DNA of 64,000 nt, from contig NZ_CP075583.1 in the NCBI RefSeq assembly GCF_023509035.1, forward strand, positions 434,001-498,000, given 5' to 3'. Every line of letters begins with the position of its first letter. The stretch's first letter is position 1. A program made the position numbers and the translations under genes. Under the pieces are notes generated by a model, which worked only from the letters and a program-made list of their open reading frames with translations, was not told the origin of the DNA and searched no databases. Positions 46,472 through 55,770 of the stretch are shown here, piece by piece. The stretch comes from Janthinobacterium lividum (GTDB taxonomy: Bacteria > Pseudomonadota > Gammaproteobacteria > Burkholderiales > Burkholderiaceae_D).

Positions 46472-46963
46472 TTACGCCAGCATTTGTCCAATCCTGTGCC
46501 ATACGCCATCGGGCACAAACAACAGCAAGCCCGTCATCGTCAGGTAGCGCGCGCACTTGCCGATGGCCATATAGGCCACGCTGGGCCAGAACGGCAGCTT
46601 GAGCCAGCCGGCCAGGGTGCACAGCGGGTCGCCCACGATGGGCAGCCAGGCCAGCAACATGGTCTTAGCGCCATAGCGGGCCAGCCAGCGGAACCAGCGC
46701 GTGTCGCGCTCCTTGGCGAACGCCTGCTTGGCCCGGTAGCCGAGCCAGTAGTCGACGATACCGCCCAGGGTATTGCCCAGGGTGGCGACGCCGATGGCGG
46801 CCCAGAACAGCGCGGGATTGGCCTTGATGACGGCAAAGACGGCCGGTTCCGAGCCGAGCGGCAACAAGGTGGCGGAAATAAAGCTGATCAGAAAGACCGA
46901 TGTCAGCCCGACTTCCGGCGCTGCGATCAGTTGCAGCAGCCAGGCGATTGCGGATTCGATCAT
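46472..46963 (-). CDS. YqaA family small membrane protein
   Basis: 163 residues from MIESAIAWLLQLIAAPEVGL (ATG 46963). Four or so spans, with the VTT/DedA-like motif SATLLPLGSEPAVFAVI, GVATLGNTLGGIVDYWLGY and WLPIVGDPLCTLAGWL. YqaA is a short relative of the DedA/SNARE-associated family of inner-membrane proteins, several of which act as lipid scramblases or flippases. No operon partner is evident; it is divergent from ilvA. Confidence 0.87.
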   Translation of the reverse strand: MIESAIAWLLQLIAAPEVGLTSVFLISFISATLLPLGSEPAVFAVIKANPALFWAAIGVATLGNTLGGIVDYWLGYRAKQAFAKERDTRWFRWLARYGAKTMLLAWLPIVGDPLCTLAGWLKLPFWPSVAYMAIGKCARYLTMTGLLLFVPDGVWHRIGQMLA

Positions 46964-47164
46964 GGAACACTTCGCGATGCAGTAAGGCTCTCCATTATAA
47001 TGAAGAGCAGCCTGGGCGCCGCACAATCCGCGCCGACCGGCAAAGGCCTACCCGCCCGCAGTTCCACAGAGCATTATTGTCGCCAGGCTATCCGCCGCGG
47101 CGCCGCCGCTATCGCCCGACACGCTCCAGACCCTTTCTGGCCCAGAATCACTTGCTTGCAGATT

Positions 47165-48700
47165 ATGAACATCGACTACCTCAAGAAAATCCTGACCGCC
47201 CGCGTCTATGACGTCGCTACCGAAACGCCGCTGGAACTGGCCCCTGCCCTGTCGCAGCGCCTGAACAACCAGATTTACTTCAAGCGCGAAGACATGCAAA
47301 GCGTGTTCAGCTTCAAGATTCGTGGCGCCTACAACAAGATGTCCAAGCTCAGCGAAGCGGACCGCAAGCGCGGCGTGATTTGCGCCTCGGCCGGCAACCA
47401 TGCCCAGGGCGTGGCCCTGTCGGCCGCGCGCATGGGTTGCCGCGCCGTCATCGTCATGCCGACCACCACGCCGCTGGTAAAAGTCGAGGCGGTCAAGGGA
47501 CGTGGCGGTGTCAACGTGGAAGTGGTGCTGCACGGCGAGTCGTATACCGATGCCTACAACCATGCGCTGACCCTGGAAAAGGAACAGAAGCTGACCTTCG
47601 TGCACCCGTTCGATGACCCGGACGTGATCGCCGGCCAGGGTACGATCGGCATGGAAATCCTGCGCCAGCACGCCGGCCCCATCCACGCCATCTTCGCCCC
47701 CATCGGCGGCGGTGGCTTGATCGCCGGCATTGCCGCCTATGTAAAACAGATTCGCCCCGACATCAAGATCATCGGCGTGCAAAGCGTCGATTCGAATGCC
47801 ATGGCCCGTTCGCTGAAAGCGGGAGAGCGCGTGACCCTGAACGATGTGGGCCTGTTCGCCGACGGCACGGCCGTGCGCCTGGCCGGCGAGGAAACCTTCC
47901 GCCTCGTGCAGGCATATGTCGATGAAATCATCACCGTCGACACGGACGCCATCTGCGCCGCCATCAAGGATGTGTTTACGGATACGCGTTCCATCCTGGA
48001 GCCGTCCGGCGCACTGGCCATCGCAGGCGCCAAGGCCTATGTGGAACGGGCCAGCCTGACCAAGCATCCCGTCAACAATGAAACCCTGATCACCATCGCC
48101 AGCGGCGCGAACATGAATTTCGACCGTTTGCGCTTCGTGGCGGAACGGGCGGAACTGGGCGAATTCCGCGAAGCCGTGTTTGCCGTCACCATGCGCGAAC
48201 AGCGGGGCAGCTTCAAGCGCTTCTGCTCGCTCATCGGCGCGCGCAACGTGACGGAATTTAACTACCGCATCAGTGATGAAAAAGCCGCGCATGTGTTCGT
48301 CGGCATCCAGATTGCCGACCGGCATGAGTCGAGCGTACTGGCGAAGAAATTCGAAGAGCATGAATTCAAGACCCTGGACCTGACCCACGACGAGCTGGCC
48401 AAGTCGCACATCCGCCACCTGGTGGGCGGCAAGAGCCGGCTGGCCCAGGACGAGCTGCTGTACCGCTTTGAATTCCCCGAGCGCCCCGGTGCGCTGATGC
48501 GCTTCCTCGACAGCATGGCGCCGAACTGGAATATTTCCCTGTGCCATTACCGCAGCCAGGGCGGCGACGTGGGCCGCATCCTGATCGGCCTGCAAGTGCC
48601 ACCCGACGAGATGGGGGAATTCGCCCGCTTCCTCGATACCCTGGGCTACCGTTACTGGGATGAAAGCAGCAATCCTGTGTATAAGCTGTTTTTAGGATAA
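47165..48700 (+). CDS. ilvA: threonine ammonia-lyase, biosynthetic
   Basis: 511 residues from MNIDYLKKILTARVYDVATE (ATG 47165). PLP-binding Lys51 in SVFSFKIRGAYNKM, glycine loop in GPIHAIFAPIGGGGLIAGIA, and two C-terminal ACT domains (AVFAVTMREQRGSFKRFCSL; YRFEFPERPGALMRFLDSMA) for feedback by isoleucine and valine. It converts threonine to 2-oxobutyrate for isoleucine synthesis. The frame is open far upstream but nothing there is conserved. A TATAAT-containing stretch near 46995 is a possible, unpaired promoter element. Confidence 0.96.
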   Translation: MNIDYLKKILTARVYDVATETPLELAPALSQRLNNQIYFKREDMQSVFSFKIRGAYNKMSKLSEADRKRGVICASAGNHAQGVALSAARMGCRAVIVMPTTTPLVKVEAVKGRGGVNVEVVLHGESYTDAYNHALTLEKEQKLTFVHPFDDPDVIAGQGTIGMEILRQHAGPIHAIFAPIGGGGLIAGIAAYVKQIRPDIKIIGVQSVDSNAMARSLKAGERVTLNDVGLFADGTAVRLAGEETFRLVQAYVDEIITVDTDAICAAIKDVFTDTRSILEPSGALAIAGAKAYVERASLTKHPVNNETLITIASGANMNFDRLRFVAERAELGEFREAVFAVTMREQRGSFKRFCSLIGARNVTEFNYRISDEKAAHVFVGIQIADRHESSVLAKKFEEHEFKTLDLTHDELAKSHIRHLVGGKSRLAQDELLYRFEFPERPGALMRFLDSMAPNWNISLCHYRSQGGDVGRILIGLQVPPDEMGEFARFLDTLGYRYWDESSNPVYKLFLG

Positions 48701-48782
48701 GCATTAGCTCCCGACGGCGGCTACTCGCCGTTGGGGGAATTAGGCTACCATGCGTGCTTGACTGAATTCAGGCCACACGACC

Positions 48783-49625
48783 ATGACCACCACCAACGAT
48801 CTCGCCGAACAATCTCCCCTGGGCAAAAGCTCCGCCTACCGCACCGATTACGCGCCGGAATTGCTGTTTCCGATTCCGCGCCAGGGCAAGCGCGACGAGC
48901 TGGAATTGCACGGCACCTTGCCGTTCTTCGGCCTCGATCTCTGGAATGCGTATGAACTGTCGTGGCTGAACCAGCGCGGCAAGCCGCAGGTGGCCATCGC
49001 CAAGGTCAGCGCGCCGGCCGATTCACCCAACATCATCGAATCGAAATCGTTCAAGCTGTACCTGAACTCGTTCAACCAGACCAAACTGGACAGCCCGGAT
49101 GCGCTGCTGGCCTTGCTCAAGCAGGATTTGTCGAACGGTTTCGGCGCGCCCGTGCAAGTGGAACTGACCTTGCAGGAAGATTTCGGCAAGCTGAAAATGG
49201 GCGAATTCGACGGCGTGCTGCTCGACCGCCTGGACCTGGAAATCACGCAATACACGCCCTCGCCGCTGCTCTTGAAGGCAGCGCTGGATGAAGCACCGGT
49301 GGAAGAAAAACTCGTTTCGCACTTGCTCAAGTCGAATTGCCTGGTGACTGGCCAGCCCGACTGGGGCAGCGTGCAGATCACGTATGCGGGACCGCAGATC
49401 GACCAGGAAAGCCTGTTGCGCTACCTGATCGGTTTCCGCGAGCACAATGAATTCCATGAGCAATGCGTGGAGCGCATCTTTGTCGATATCTTGCGCCAGT
49501 GCAAGCCACAAAAACTGTCCGTGTATGCACGCTATACGCGCCGTGGCGGCCTCGATATCAATCCGTGGCGCAGCAACTTCAGCACCGGGGCGATGCCGGG
49601 CAATCTGCGCAATGCGCGCCAGTAA
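48783..49625 (+). CDS. queF: NADPH-dependent 7-cyano-7-deazaguanine reductase
   Basis: 280 residues, the long two-domain QueF type. Catalytic Cys186 in [16 protein letters not shown] and the QueF motif [16 protein letters not shown] (86-101). It reduces preQ0 to preQ1 in queuosine synthesis. A hairpin without a T run (about 48712-48733) separates it from ilvA. I looked for a preQ1 riboswitch in the 82-bp leader and saw none. Confidence 0.95.
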   Translation: MTTTNDLAEQSPLGKSSAYRTDYAPELLFPIPRQGKRDELELHGTLPFFGLDLWNAYELSWLNQRGKPQVAIAKVSAPADSPNIIESKSFKLYLNSFNQTKLDSPDALLALLKQDLSNGFGAPVQVELTLQEDFGKLKMGEFDGVLLDRLDLEITQYTPSPLLLKAALDEAPVEEKLVSHLLKSNCLVTGQPDWGSVQITYAGPQIDQESLLRYLIGFREHNEFHEQCVERIFVDILRQCKPQKLSVYARYTRRGGLDINPWRSNFSTGAMPGNLRNARQ

Positions 49626-49649
49626 GTCCAGGCAACATCACAAAACCAT

Positions 49650-49675
49650 GCCAACAGGAATGTTGGCTGTGTTTT
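49650..49675 (+). terminator. terminator behind queF
   Basis: Arms GCCAACA (49650-49656) and TGTTGGC (49661-49667) with a GGAA tetraloop, followed by TGTGTTTT. It lies 25 bp after the queF stop. Confidence 0.7.
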
Positions 49676-49885
49676 AAAACAACGTTGCAGTAGTGCCGCA
49701 GAGCATCTCAAAGACGCTGAAAAATCGGAAAATCGGCATTCGGCGGCGGAAAAACCGGCGCGCCGCGTGTTTTTAATCAAGAAATAGCCGATACACCCTG
49801 GCGTTATTTTTTTGCTAAAATGATGGCGAGACGGACTGTAGCGCCCACCGCGCCCGCAGCGGGCGTATACTGTTGAGAATTGGCG

Positions 49886-49913
49886 TTACAGGCCGCTGAA
49901 ACAGGCCTATAAT
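49886..49913 (+). promoter_or_regulatory. sigma-70 promoter upstream of ptsN
   Basis: TTACAG (49886-49891), 16-bp spacer, TATAAT (49908-49913). It stands 46 bp before the ptsN ATG in the 330-bp gap after queF. The rest of that gap holds the queF terminator, a GTTTTAAAAC palindrome, a T7 tract with TAAAAT at about 49815 and a CGCCCGCAGCGGGCG palindrome at about 49850. Confidence 0.6.
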
Positions 49914-49958
49914 TCGGCTCGCAAGCCCTCTGCGCATTGCACCATTTCATTGAGTGTC

Positions 49959-50441
49959 ATGACTAATCTTAGCAAAATACTATCCCTCGAAAACGTCCTG
50001 CTGGACCTGGAAGTCTCCAGTAAAAAGCGCGCCTTCGAGCAAGCCGGCCTGATCTTCGAAAACAATTACGGCATCGCCCGCTCCACCGTCTCGGACAATC
50101 TGTTTGCCCGCGAACGCCTGGGCTCGACTGGTCTGGGCCATGGCGTGGCCGTGCCGCATGGCAGAGTCAAGGGCAGCAAAACCCTGAAAGCGCCACTGGG
50201 CGCCTTCGTGCGCCTGGCCGAACCGATTCCGTTCGAGTCGCCTGATGGCAAGCCCGTCAATCTGCTGTTTTTCCTGCTGATTCCCGATCATGTCACGCAG
50301 CAACATCTGGAAATCCTGTCGGAAATCGCCGAAATGTTTTCCGACGATGCCTTCCGCACGGCGCTGGCCACGGATCCGGAACCGAAATCCGTGCATTCGC
50401 GCATCGTCAATTGGCAACCCAGTCTGCAAGCGGCGGGTTAA
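49959..50441 (+). CDS. ptsN: PTS IIA-like nitrogen regulatory protein PtsN
   Basis: 160 residues from MTNLSKILSLENVLLDLEVS (ATG 49959). Type 2 EIIA fold with the phosphorylated His67 in GVAVPHGRVKG. It is the terminal acceptor of the nitrogen-related PTS and regulates potassium transport and stress outputs through its phosphorylation state. It is followed 36 bp later by hprK and then rapZ, the usual betaproteobacterial order. Confidence 0.94.
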   Translation: MTNLSKILSLENVLLDLEVSSKKRAFEQAGLIFENNYGIARSTVSDNLFARERLGSTGLGHGVAVPHGRVKGSKTLKAPLGAFVRLAEPIPFESPDGKPVNLLFFLLIPDHVTQQHLEILSEIAEMFSDDAFRTALATDPEPKSVHSRIVNWQPSLQAAG

Positions 50442-50477
50442 ACTTCAGGTATTCCTCCACTCCTGAAGAAGACTGCC

Positions 50478-51414
50478 ATGTTGCAAACGCCGCTGACGAT
50501 ACAACGCCTGTACGACGATAATCGTGAAAGTCTGCAACTGGGCTGGTTCGCCGGCTTCCCCGGCGGCGAGCGCCTGATCTCGGGCGACGTCTCGTCGGCC
50601 GCCGACCAGGTGGGCCACTTGAACCTGATCCATCCGGGCCGCATCCAGGTCTTTGGTCACCAGGAAATCAATTACTATCAACGCCTGAAGGTCAACACGC
50701 GCACCCACGTGATCGGCGAGCTGATCGCCGGCGGTCCGCCCGCGCTGATCATCGCGCAAGGGCTGGAAACGCCGCCCGACATCCTCGCCATCTGCGACGA
50801 ACAAAACATCCCCCTGTTCTCGACCCCGCTGCCGGCCGCGCAAGTGATCGACTTCCTGCGCGTCTACCTGTCGAAAAAGCTGGCGCAGCGCATCATCATG
50901 CATGGCGTATTCATGGACGTGCTGGGCGTGGGCGTGCTGATCACGGGCGATTCGGGCCTGGGCAAGAGCGAGCTGGGCCTGGAGCTGATCTCGCGCAGCC
51001 ACGGCCTGGTGGCAGACGACGCCGTCGAATTCTCGCGCATCGCGCCCAACATGATCGAAGGCCGCTGCCCACCCCTGCTGCAAAACCTGCTGGAAGTGCG
51101 GGGCTTGGGCTTGCTCGACATCAAGGCCATCTTTGGCGAAACAGCCGTGCGCCGCAAGATGCGTTTGAAACTGATCGTGCACCCTGGTGCGCCGCAACGC
51201 GCTGGAAGAAGAAGTCGAGCGCCTGCCTTTCCTGTTCCCCACGGAAGACGTGCTGGGCTTGCCAGTGCGCAAGGTCGTCATCCCCGTCGCTGCCGGCCGC
51301 AACATCGCCGTGCTGCTGGAAGCGGCCGTGCGCAACACGATTCTGCAGTTGCGCGGCATCGACACTTTGCAGGAGTTCATGGAGCGGCAACGACTCGCCA
51401 TGAGTGGCGACTAA
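50478..51414 (+). CDS. hprK: HPr kinase/phosphorylase (frameshifted)
   Basis: About 311 residues after repair. Walker A GDSGLGKS at 157-164, preceded by the conserved [15 protein letters not shown] with a His, and an intact C-terminal part ([43 protein letters not shown]). HprK phosphorylates HPr-like proteins on serine. The frame slips in CCC at 51182-51184; with two C it reads [15 protein letters not shown] and ends at TAA 51414. The unrepaired frame instead runs to 51521 and, oddly, ends in the same eight residues (QRLAMSGD) from a second copy of the tail. Confidence 0.9.
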
Positions 51415-51426
51415 TGTTGCCAAGGA

Positions 51427-51448
51427 GTTCGCCCTTGCAAGGGCGAAC
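51427..51448. repeat. 22-bp perfect palindrome behind hprK
   Basis: GTTCGCCCTTG-CAAGGGCGAAC is perfectly symmetric with no spacer, 13 bp after the hprK stop. No T run follows on either strand, so a simple terminator is unlikely. It could be a protein-binding or RNA-processing site. Confidence 0.5.
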
Positions 51449-51494
51449 CGTTTGCGCAGGCTGGGAGCAGCGCTCTCCGAAATCCCTGCTACAC

Positions 51495-51521
51495 CAACGT
51501 TTGGCGATGAGTGGGGATTAA
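51495..51521 (+). repeat. second copy of the hprK C-terminal tail
   Basis: Codes QRLAMSGD plus TAA, identical in protein to the end of hprK (51388-51414) but with synonymous changes in Arg, Leu, Ala, Gly and Asp codons. It has no start of its own and lies in the reading frame of the unrepaired 5' part of hprK. Confidence 0.6.
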
Positions 51522-51635
51522 GACCTGGGTAAGACAGCAGCATTTGCTTAACCAACACTACAGTCAAAATTGCAATAATTTGTAAAGATCATTGCCTCGG
51601 GAGCGCAGCGCCGAGCTTTATTGTATGATCGACCT

Positions 51636-52499
51636 ATGCATATCGTCCTTATCACCGGAATATCCGGCTCCGGTAAATCCGTCGCGCTCAATGTGCTGGA
51701 GGATACCGGCTACTATTGTGTCGACAACCTGCCACCGGCCTTGCTGCCCAGCCTGGTGCAAACCCTGCTCGACGAAGGTACGCCGCAACTTGCCGTCGCC
51801 GTCGATGCGCGCAGCGCCGAGTCGCTGACCAGCCTGCCGCACAATGTGGCCCTGCTGCGCGACCAGGGGCACGACGTCAAGGTCATGTTTTTGACAGCCA
51901 CCACGCATTCGCTGGTGGCGCGCTTCTCGGAAACGCGGCGCAGCCATCCGCTGTCGCATGAATTGCGTCCGAACCAGAATCCGGCCAGCCGCCGCACCCT
52001 GATTGAATGCATTTCGGAGGAACGCGAACGCCTGTCGGCCATCGAGCAACTGGGCCATGTGATCGACACGTCGGAACTGAGCGCCAACAAATTGCGCGCG
52101 TGGATCAAGGATATCGTCGCCTCCGAACGCGCGCCGCTGACCCTGTTCTTCGAATCGTTCGCCTTCAAGCTGGGCGTGCCGCTGGACGCCGATTTCGTCT
52201 TCGACGTGCGGGCCTTGCCGAATCCCTATTACGACCTGGCGCTGCGCCCCCTCGACGGCCGCGACGCCCCCGTGATCGCCTTCCTCGACGCGCAGCCAAG
52301 CGCGCTGGAACTGCTGGCCGACATCCGCGCCTTCATCGAGAAGTGGTTGCCGTCATTCAAGTCCGATAACCGCAGCTACCTGACGGTAGCCCTGGGTTGC
52401 ACGGGTGGCCAGCACCGCTCCGTGTACATGGCGGAACGGCTGGCGCAATACTTCGGCCCGAATGAACGGGTCGTACTACGCCACCGCGAGCGCTCCTAG
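51636..52499 (+). CDS. rapZ: RNase adapter protein RapZ
   Basis: 287 residues from [15 protein letters not shown] (ATG 51636). P-loop GISGSGKS at 8-15, [26 protein letters not shown] and the C-terminal [20 protein letters not shown] are diagnostic. In E. coli RapZ binds small RNAs and directs RNase E in amino-sugar control; in betaproteobacteria the partners are less clear. Third gene of the ptsN-hprK-rapZ arm; its stop abuts the stop of the convergent hydrolase gene. Confidence 0.95.
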   Translation: MHIVLITGISGSGKSVALNVLEDTGYYCVDNLPPALLPSLVQTLLDEGTPQLAVAVDARSAESLTSLPHNVALLRDQGHDVKVMFLTATTHSLVARFSETRRSHPLSHELRPNQNPASRRTLIECISEERERLSAIEQLGHVIDTSELSANKLRAWIKDIVASERAPLTLFFESFAFKLGVPLDADFVFDVRALPNPYYDLALRPLDGRDAPVIAFLDAQPSALELLADIRAFIEKWLPSFKSDNRSYLTVALGCTGGQHRSVYMAERLAQYFGPNERVVLRHRERS

Positions 52500-53585
52500 T
52501 TAATCCAGGTGGCGTAGCGGATGCGCTTGCGCCGGCCAGACGGGCGCAAAGAAGCGCGCCACCATGGCCGCGTCGACTTCGTCCAGGCTGGCAGGGTTCC
52601 AGCGCGGCGCATTGTCCTTGTCGACCACCAGCGCGCGCACGCCTTCGAGCACTTCGCCATGTTCGAAGTTGTGGCGCACCACGCTGCGCTCCATGCGCAG
52701 GCAATCGGCCACGCCCAGGTGGGCGCCCCGCCGCAGCAATTCCAGGGTCACCGACATCATCAGCGGCGAACGCAAGCGCATGGCCGCCAGGGCCTTGCCG
52801 GCGAACGGGCTGTCGTCCTGCGCCAGCGAGGCCATGATGGCGGCCACTGACCCGGCGCCGAAATGGCGGTCCAGCGCCGCGCGTGCCGTGGCCATGGCAG
52901 AAACGCCCGCCTCGGCCTGGAACGGTGCCGCCAGCGACTTGATCGCCACCGGCAAGGCCTCGCCCGGCGTCGACTCGAACAGGGCCAGCAGCGTCTCCAT
53001 CTGCACCTCGGGCAGGTAGACATCGGCCAGGCCCGTGTACAGGGCATCGGCCGCGTTGATCGTCAAGCCCGTCAAGCCTAGGTACAGGCCCAGCCGACCG
53101 GCCAGGCGGGACAGAAAATAACTGCCGCCCACGTCGGGAAACAGGCCGATATTGACTTCCGGCATGGCCATGCGCGTGCGCCCCGTGACGATGCGCAGAC
53201 GGTTGCCAGGCCCGGCTTGCGCCACGCCCATGCCGCCGCCCATCACCACGCCATCCATCACGGCAATATACGGTTTCGGATAGAAATGAATTACATGGTT
53301 GAGCGCATATTCTTCCGTAAAGAAATCTTCCAGCAAGGCGCTGCCGCCTTGCGGCGTGGCCAGGCCCGCATCGTAAAAGAAGCGGATGTCGCCGCCGGCG
53401 CACAGGGCTTTTTCACTGCTGGAACGGATCACGACGGCGTCCACCTGCGGATCATCGCGCCAGGCCAGCAGGACTGAGCTCAGGGCGCGCACCATCTCCA
53501 GCGACAGGGAATTCAGGGCTTTCGGACGGTCGAGCACGATGTGCCCGGTGCGGTTGCGGATGGAGGTCTGGACGAAGTCGCTCAT
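52500..53585 (-). CDS. enoyl-CoA hydratase/isomerase family, 3-hydroxyisobutyryl-CoA hydrolase-like
   Basis: 361 residues, longer than simple crotonases. Motifs SSSEKALCAGGDIRFFYD, VVMGGGMGVAQAGPG, AMPEVNIGLFPDVGGSYFLS and LKRSPLM-like RLRSPLMMSVTLELLRRGA fit HIBYL-CoA hydrolase of valine breakdown. It releases 3-hydroxyisobutyrate from its CoA ester. It sits between the ptsN-hprK-rapZ arm and hpf-rpoN and is convergent with rapZ without any spacer. Confidence 0.87.
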   Translation of the reverse strand: MSDFVQTSIRNRTGHIVLDRPKALNSLSLEMVRALSSVLLAWRDDPQVDAVVIRSSSEKALCAGGDIRFFYDAGLATPQGGSALLEDFFTEEYALNHVIHFYPKPYIAVMDGVVMGGGMGVAQAGPGNRLRIVTGRTRMAMPEVNIGLFPDVGGSYFLSRLAGRLGLYLGLTGLTINAADALYTGLADVYLPEVQMETLLALFESTPGEALPVAIKSLAAPFQAEAGVSAMATARAALDRHFGAGSVAAIMASLAQDDSPFAGKALAAMRLRSPLMMSVTLELLRRGAHLGVADCLRMERSVVRHNFEHGEVLEGVRALVVDKDNAPRWNPASLDEVDAAMVARFFAPVWPAQAHPLRHLD

Positions 53586-53679
53586 GGCAGGCAGGAAAGA
53601 AGTGAAAGTGCAAACATTCTAGCGCCTGCGCGGGGAACATTGCGTTCCCATGGTGCTGCCCGACAAAGGCGGCAGGCGC

Positions 53680-53704
53680 AAAAAGGGGCGCAATGTGCGC
53701 CCTT
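53680..53704 (-). terminator. terminator behind hpf
   Basis: Stem AAGGGCGCA/TGCGCCCTT with a single bulged G and a three-base loop, followed on the minus strand by five T. It lies about 160 bp after the hpf stop, past the palindromic element, and would end the lpt-rpoN-hpf transcript. Confidence 0.65.
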
Positions 53705-53748
53705 AGTTGATCACAACCGGTTCAAAGTCGCAGGCCGTAGAACACGTG

Positions 53749-53852
53749 AAAAAACCGTAGCGAGCGGATGTGAGTTGTGGCTGAGAAGCGGAGCTGTGCG
53801 TATGCACAGTGAGCATCGGAGGCCGCAAATCGCGACGCGCAGTAGGTTTTTT
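53749..53852. ncRNA. symmetric palindromic element, candidate structured RNA or repeat family
   Basis: Ends AAAAAACC (53749-53756) and GGTTTTTT (53845-53852) pair. Inside, TTGTGGC can pair with GCCGCAA, and at the centre CTGTGC-GTAT-GCACAG forms a perfect hairpin (about 53794-53809). The two strands flanking it are near-identical direct sequences (TGAGAAGCGGAG and TGAGCATCGGAG), giving a symmetric purine-rich internal loop. No reading frame. I recall similar intergenic elements in betaproteobacteria, including an Rfam family of toxic small RNAs, but cannot verify membership. Confidence 0.5.
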
Positions 53853-53859
53853 GGTGTTC

Positions 53860-54219
53860 TTAGGCGGCGGCGAATTCTTCGTCCGAGTTGTCTGGCAGAT
53901 GCTTGATCGCCTCTTTACCGTGCCCTTGCACTTTGGTTTTGTACTTCATCACTTGCCTATCGAGCTTGTCGATCAGGCTATCGATTGCGGCATACAGGTC
54001 TTGCGCCAGGCTTTCCACATAGACAGTTTTGCCACTCAGACGCAGATTGACTTCGGCCTTTTGACGTTTTTCTTTCTCTTTGAGGTTATCCACGGTCAGA
54101 ATCACGGCGATATCGATGACTTGATCGAAATGCCGTTTCACGCGCTCCAGCTTCGTTTGTACGTATTCACGGATGGCTGGTGTCACTTCGAGATGATGTC
54201 CGCTGATGGTGAGATTCAT
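53860..54219 (-). CDS. hpf: ribosome hibernation-promoting factor, short form
   Basis: 119 residues from [20 protein letters not shown] (ATG 54219, TAGGAG 6 bases upstream). A single HPF/RaiA domain with [20 protein letters not shown] and [20 protein letters not shown]. It binds stationary-phase ribosomes and promotes 100S dimers. Downstream of rpoN as in most proteobacteria. Confidence 0.95.
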   Translation of the reverse strand: MNLTISGHHLEVTPAIREYVQTKLERVKRHFDQVIDIAVILTVDNLKEKEKRQKAEVNLRLSGKTVYVESLAQDLYAAIDSLIDKLDRQVMKYKTKVQGHGKEAIKHLPDNSDEEFAAA

Positions 54220-54288
54220 ACACACTCCTAAAGATGATCGGGTTCGTGCGGTCCATCGTATCCGGCCCGCAGAGGAACCGAAAAAAAC

Positions 54289-55766
54289 TTACAAACACTT
54301 ACGCAGACTCACTGGCGGAATTTTCAACGCTTCCCGGTATTTGGCAACAGTACGTCGCGCAATCACCATGCCTTGTTCCCCCAGCATGTCCGCAATCTTA
54401 CTGTCGGATAAAGGATTTTTAGGGTCTTCTGCTCCTGTCAGTTGCACGATCAATGCCCGAATCGCCGTCGATGACGCTTCGCCCCCCGCTTCGGTGGCGA
54501 CGTGGCTACCAAAGAAATATTTCAACTCGAACATGCCGTGCGGGGTCAGCATGTACTTTTGAGTTGTTACCCGCGAGATAGTACTCTCGTAAAACCCAGT
54601 GTATCAGCTATTTCACGGAGCACAAGGGGGCGCATGGCAACGGCCCCATGCGAGAAAAAGTTCTTTTGTCTTTCTACTATCGCCTGCGCCACGCGCAGGA
54701 TTGTGTCGAAGCGCTGGCGCATATTTTTGATCAGCCACTTGGCTTCCTGCAACTGCGCGCCCATGGCGCCCTCGCCCTTGCCCTGCTTGAGCAGGTTGGC
54801 GTACATGGCGTTGACGCGCAGGCGCGGCATGACGTCGTTGTTCAGGGTGACTTGCCAGCCATTGCGCGCGCGCTTGACGACGACGTCGGGCACCACGTAA
54901 TCGGACACGTCCGAAGCGAACACGGCGCCCGGATGCGGATTGCACTGGCGAATCACCGTTTGCGCCTCGCGCAAGTCTTCATCGTCGCAATCGAGGGCCT
55001 TTTTCAGCTTGTTGAAATCGCGCTGGGCAAACCAGGCCAGGTGCTTTTCCACGATGACGAGGGCCATGCGCCGCGTCACCATGGCGATATGCGGCAAGCG
55101 CTTGATTTGCAGGGCCAGGCATTCGGACGCATTGCGCGCGCCCACGCCGGGCGGATCGAAACTTTGCAGCAGCGACAATGCCGTGCGCATCTCGTCGGCG
55201 TCGATTTCCAGCTCTTCCGGCAGGCGCGCCAGGATGTCGTCGAGCGACTCTTCCAGGTAGCCATTGTCGTCGAGCGCATCGATGATCAGCTCGACCAGCG
55301 CGCGGTCGCGCAATTCGAGCACCGTCACGCGCATCTGCTCCATCAGGTACTCGCGCAGGGTGCAGTGGTGGGCTTCGAGTTGCGGGCGCGAATCTTCGTC
55401 GTCGGGCGCCTTGCCCCGGCTCGCCTCGCTCCAGTCGCTGTCGCCGCCCTCCGCGGCGGCCGGGCTCTCGCCCGCGTCGCCGTCAAAGGTTTCCGCTTCG
55501 GCCGGCGCTGCGGGCGCCTCCTGGCCTGGCGGCTGGGGCGGCGCTTCGGCCGGCGCGGCCGTGGAACTCAAGGCCCCGTCGGACAGCAGACGCAGCGAAC
55601 GGTCGAGCGGATCGTCGAGGCGCTCGAGCAAGGGATTGTCCGTCAGCAATTGCTCTAGTTCCTGGTGCAATTCCAGGGTAGACAATTGCAACAGGCGTAT
55701 CGATTGCTGCAACTGCGGCGTCAGTGCCAGATGCTGCGAAGTGCGCAGCTGCAATGATTGTTTCAT
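54289..55766 (-). CDS. rpoN: RNA polymerase sigma-54 factor (frameshifted)
   Basis: About 492 residues after repair. Region I is Gln/Leu-rich ([20 protein letters not shown]), region II acidic and Pro/Ala-rich, then the core-binding domain ([20 protein letters not shown]), and the RpoN box [10 protein letters not shown] near the end. The break is at the four-base run at 54591-54594: one more T on the coding strand gives [18 protein letters not shown] and joins the last 88 residues. In the given sequence sigma-54 would lack its -24 recognition box. Start ATG 55766, 4 bp after lptB. Confidence 0.92.
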
Positions 55767-55770
55767 TGGC

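Noticed and set aside
46385..47164. Long in-frame extension upstream of ilvA
   Set aside because: It overlaps the YqaA gene on the other strand, and IlvA family proteins start at MNIDYLKKIL.
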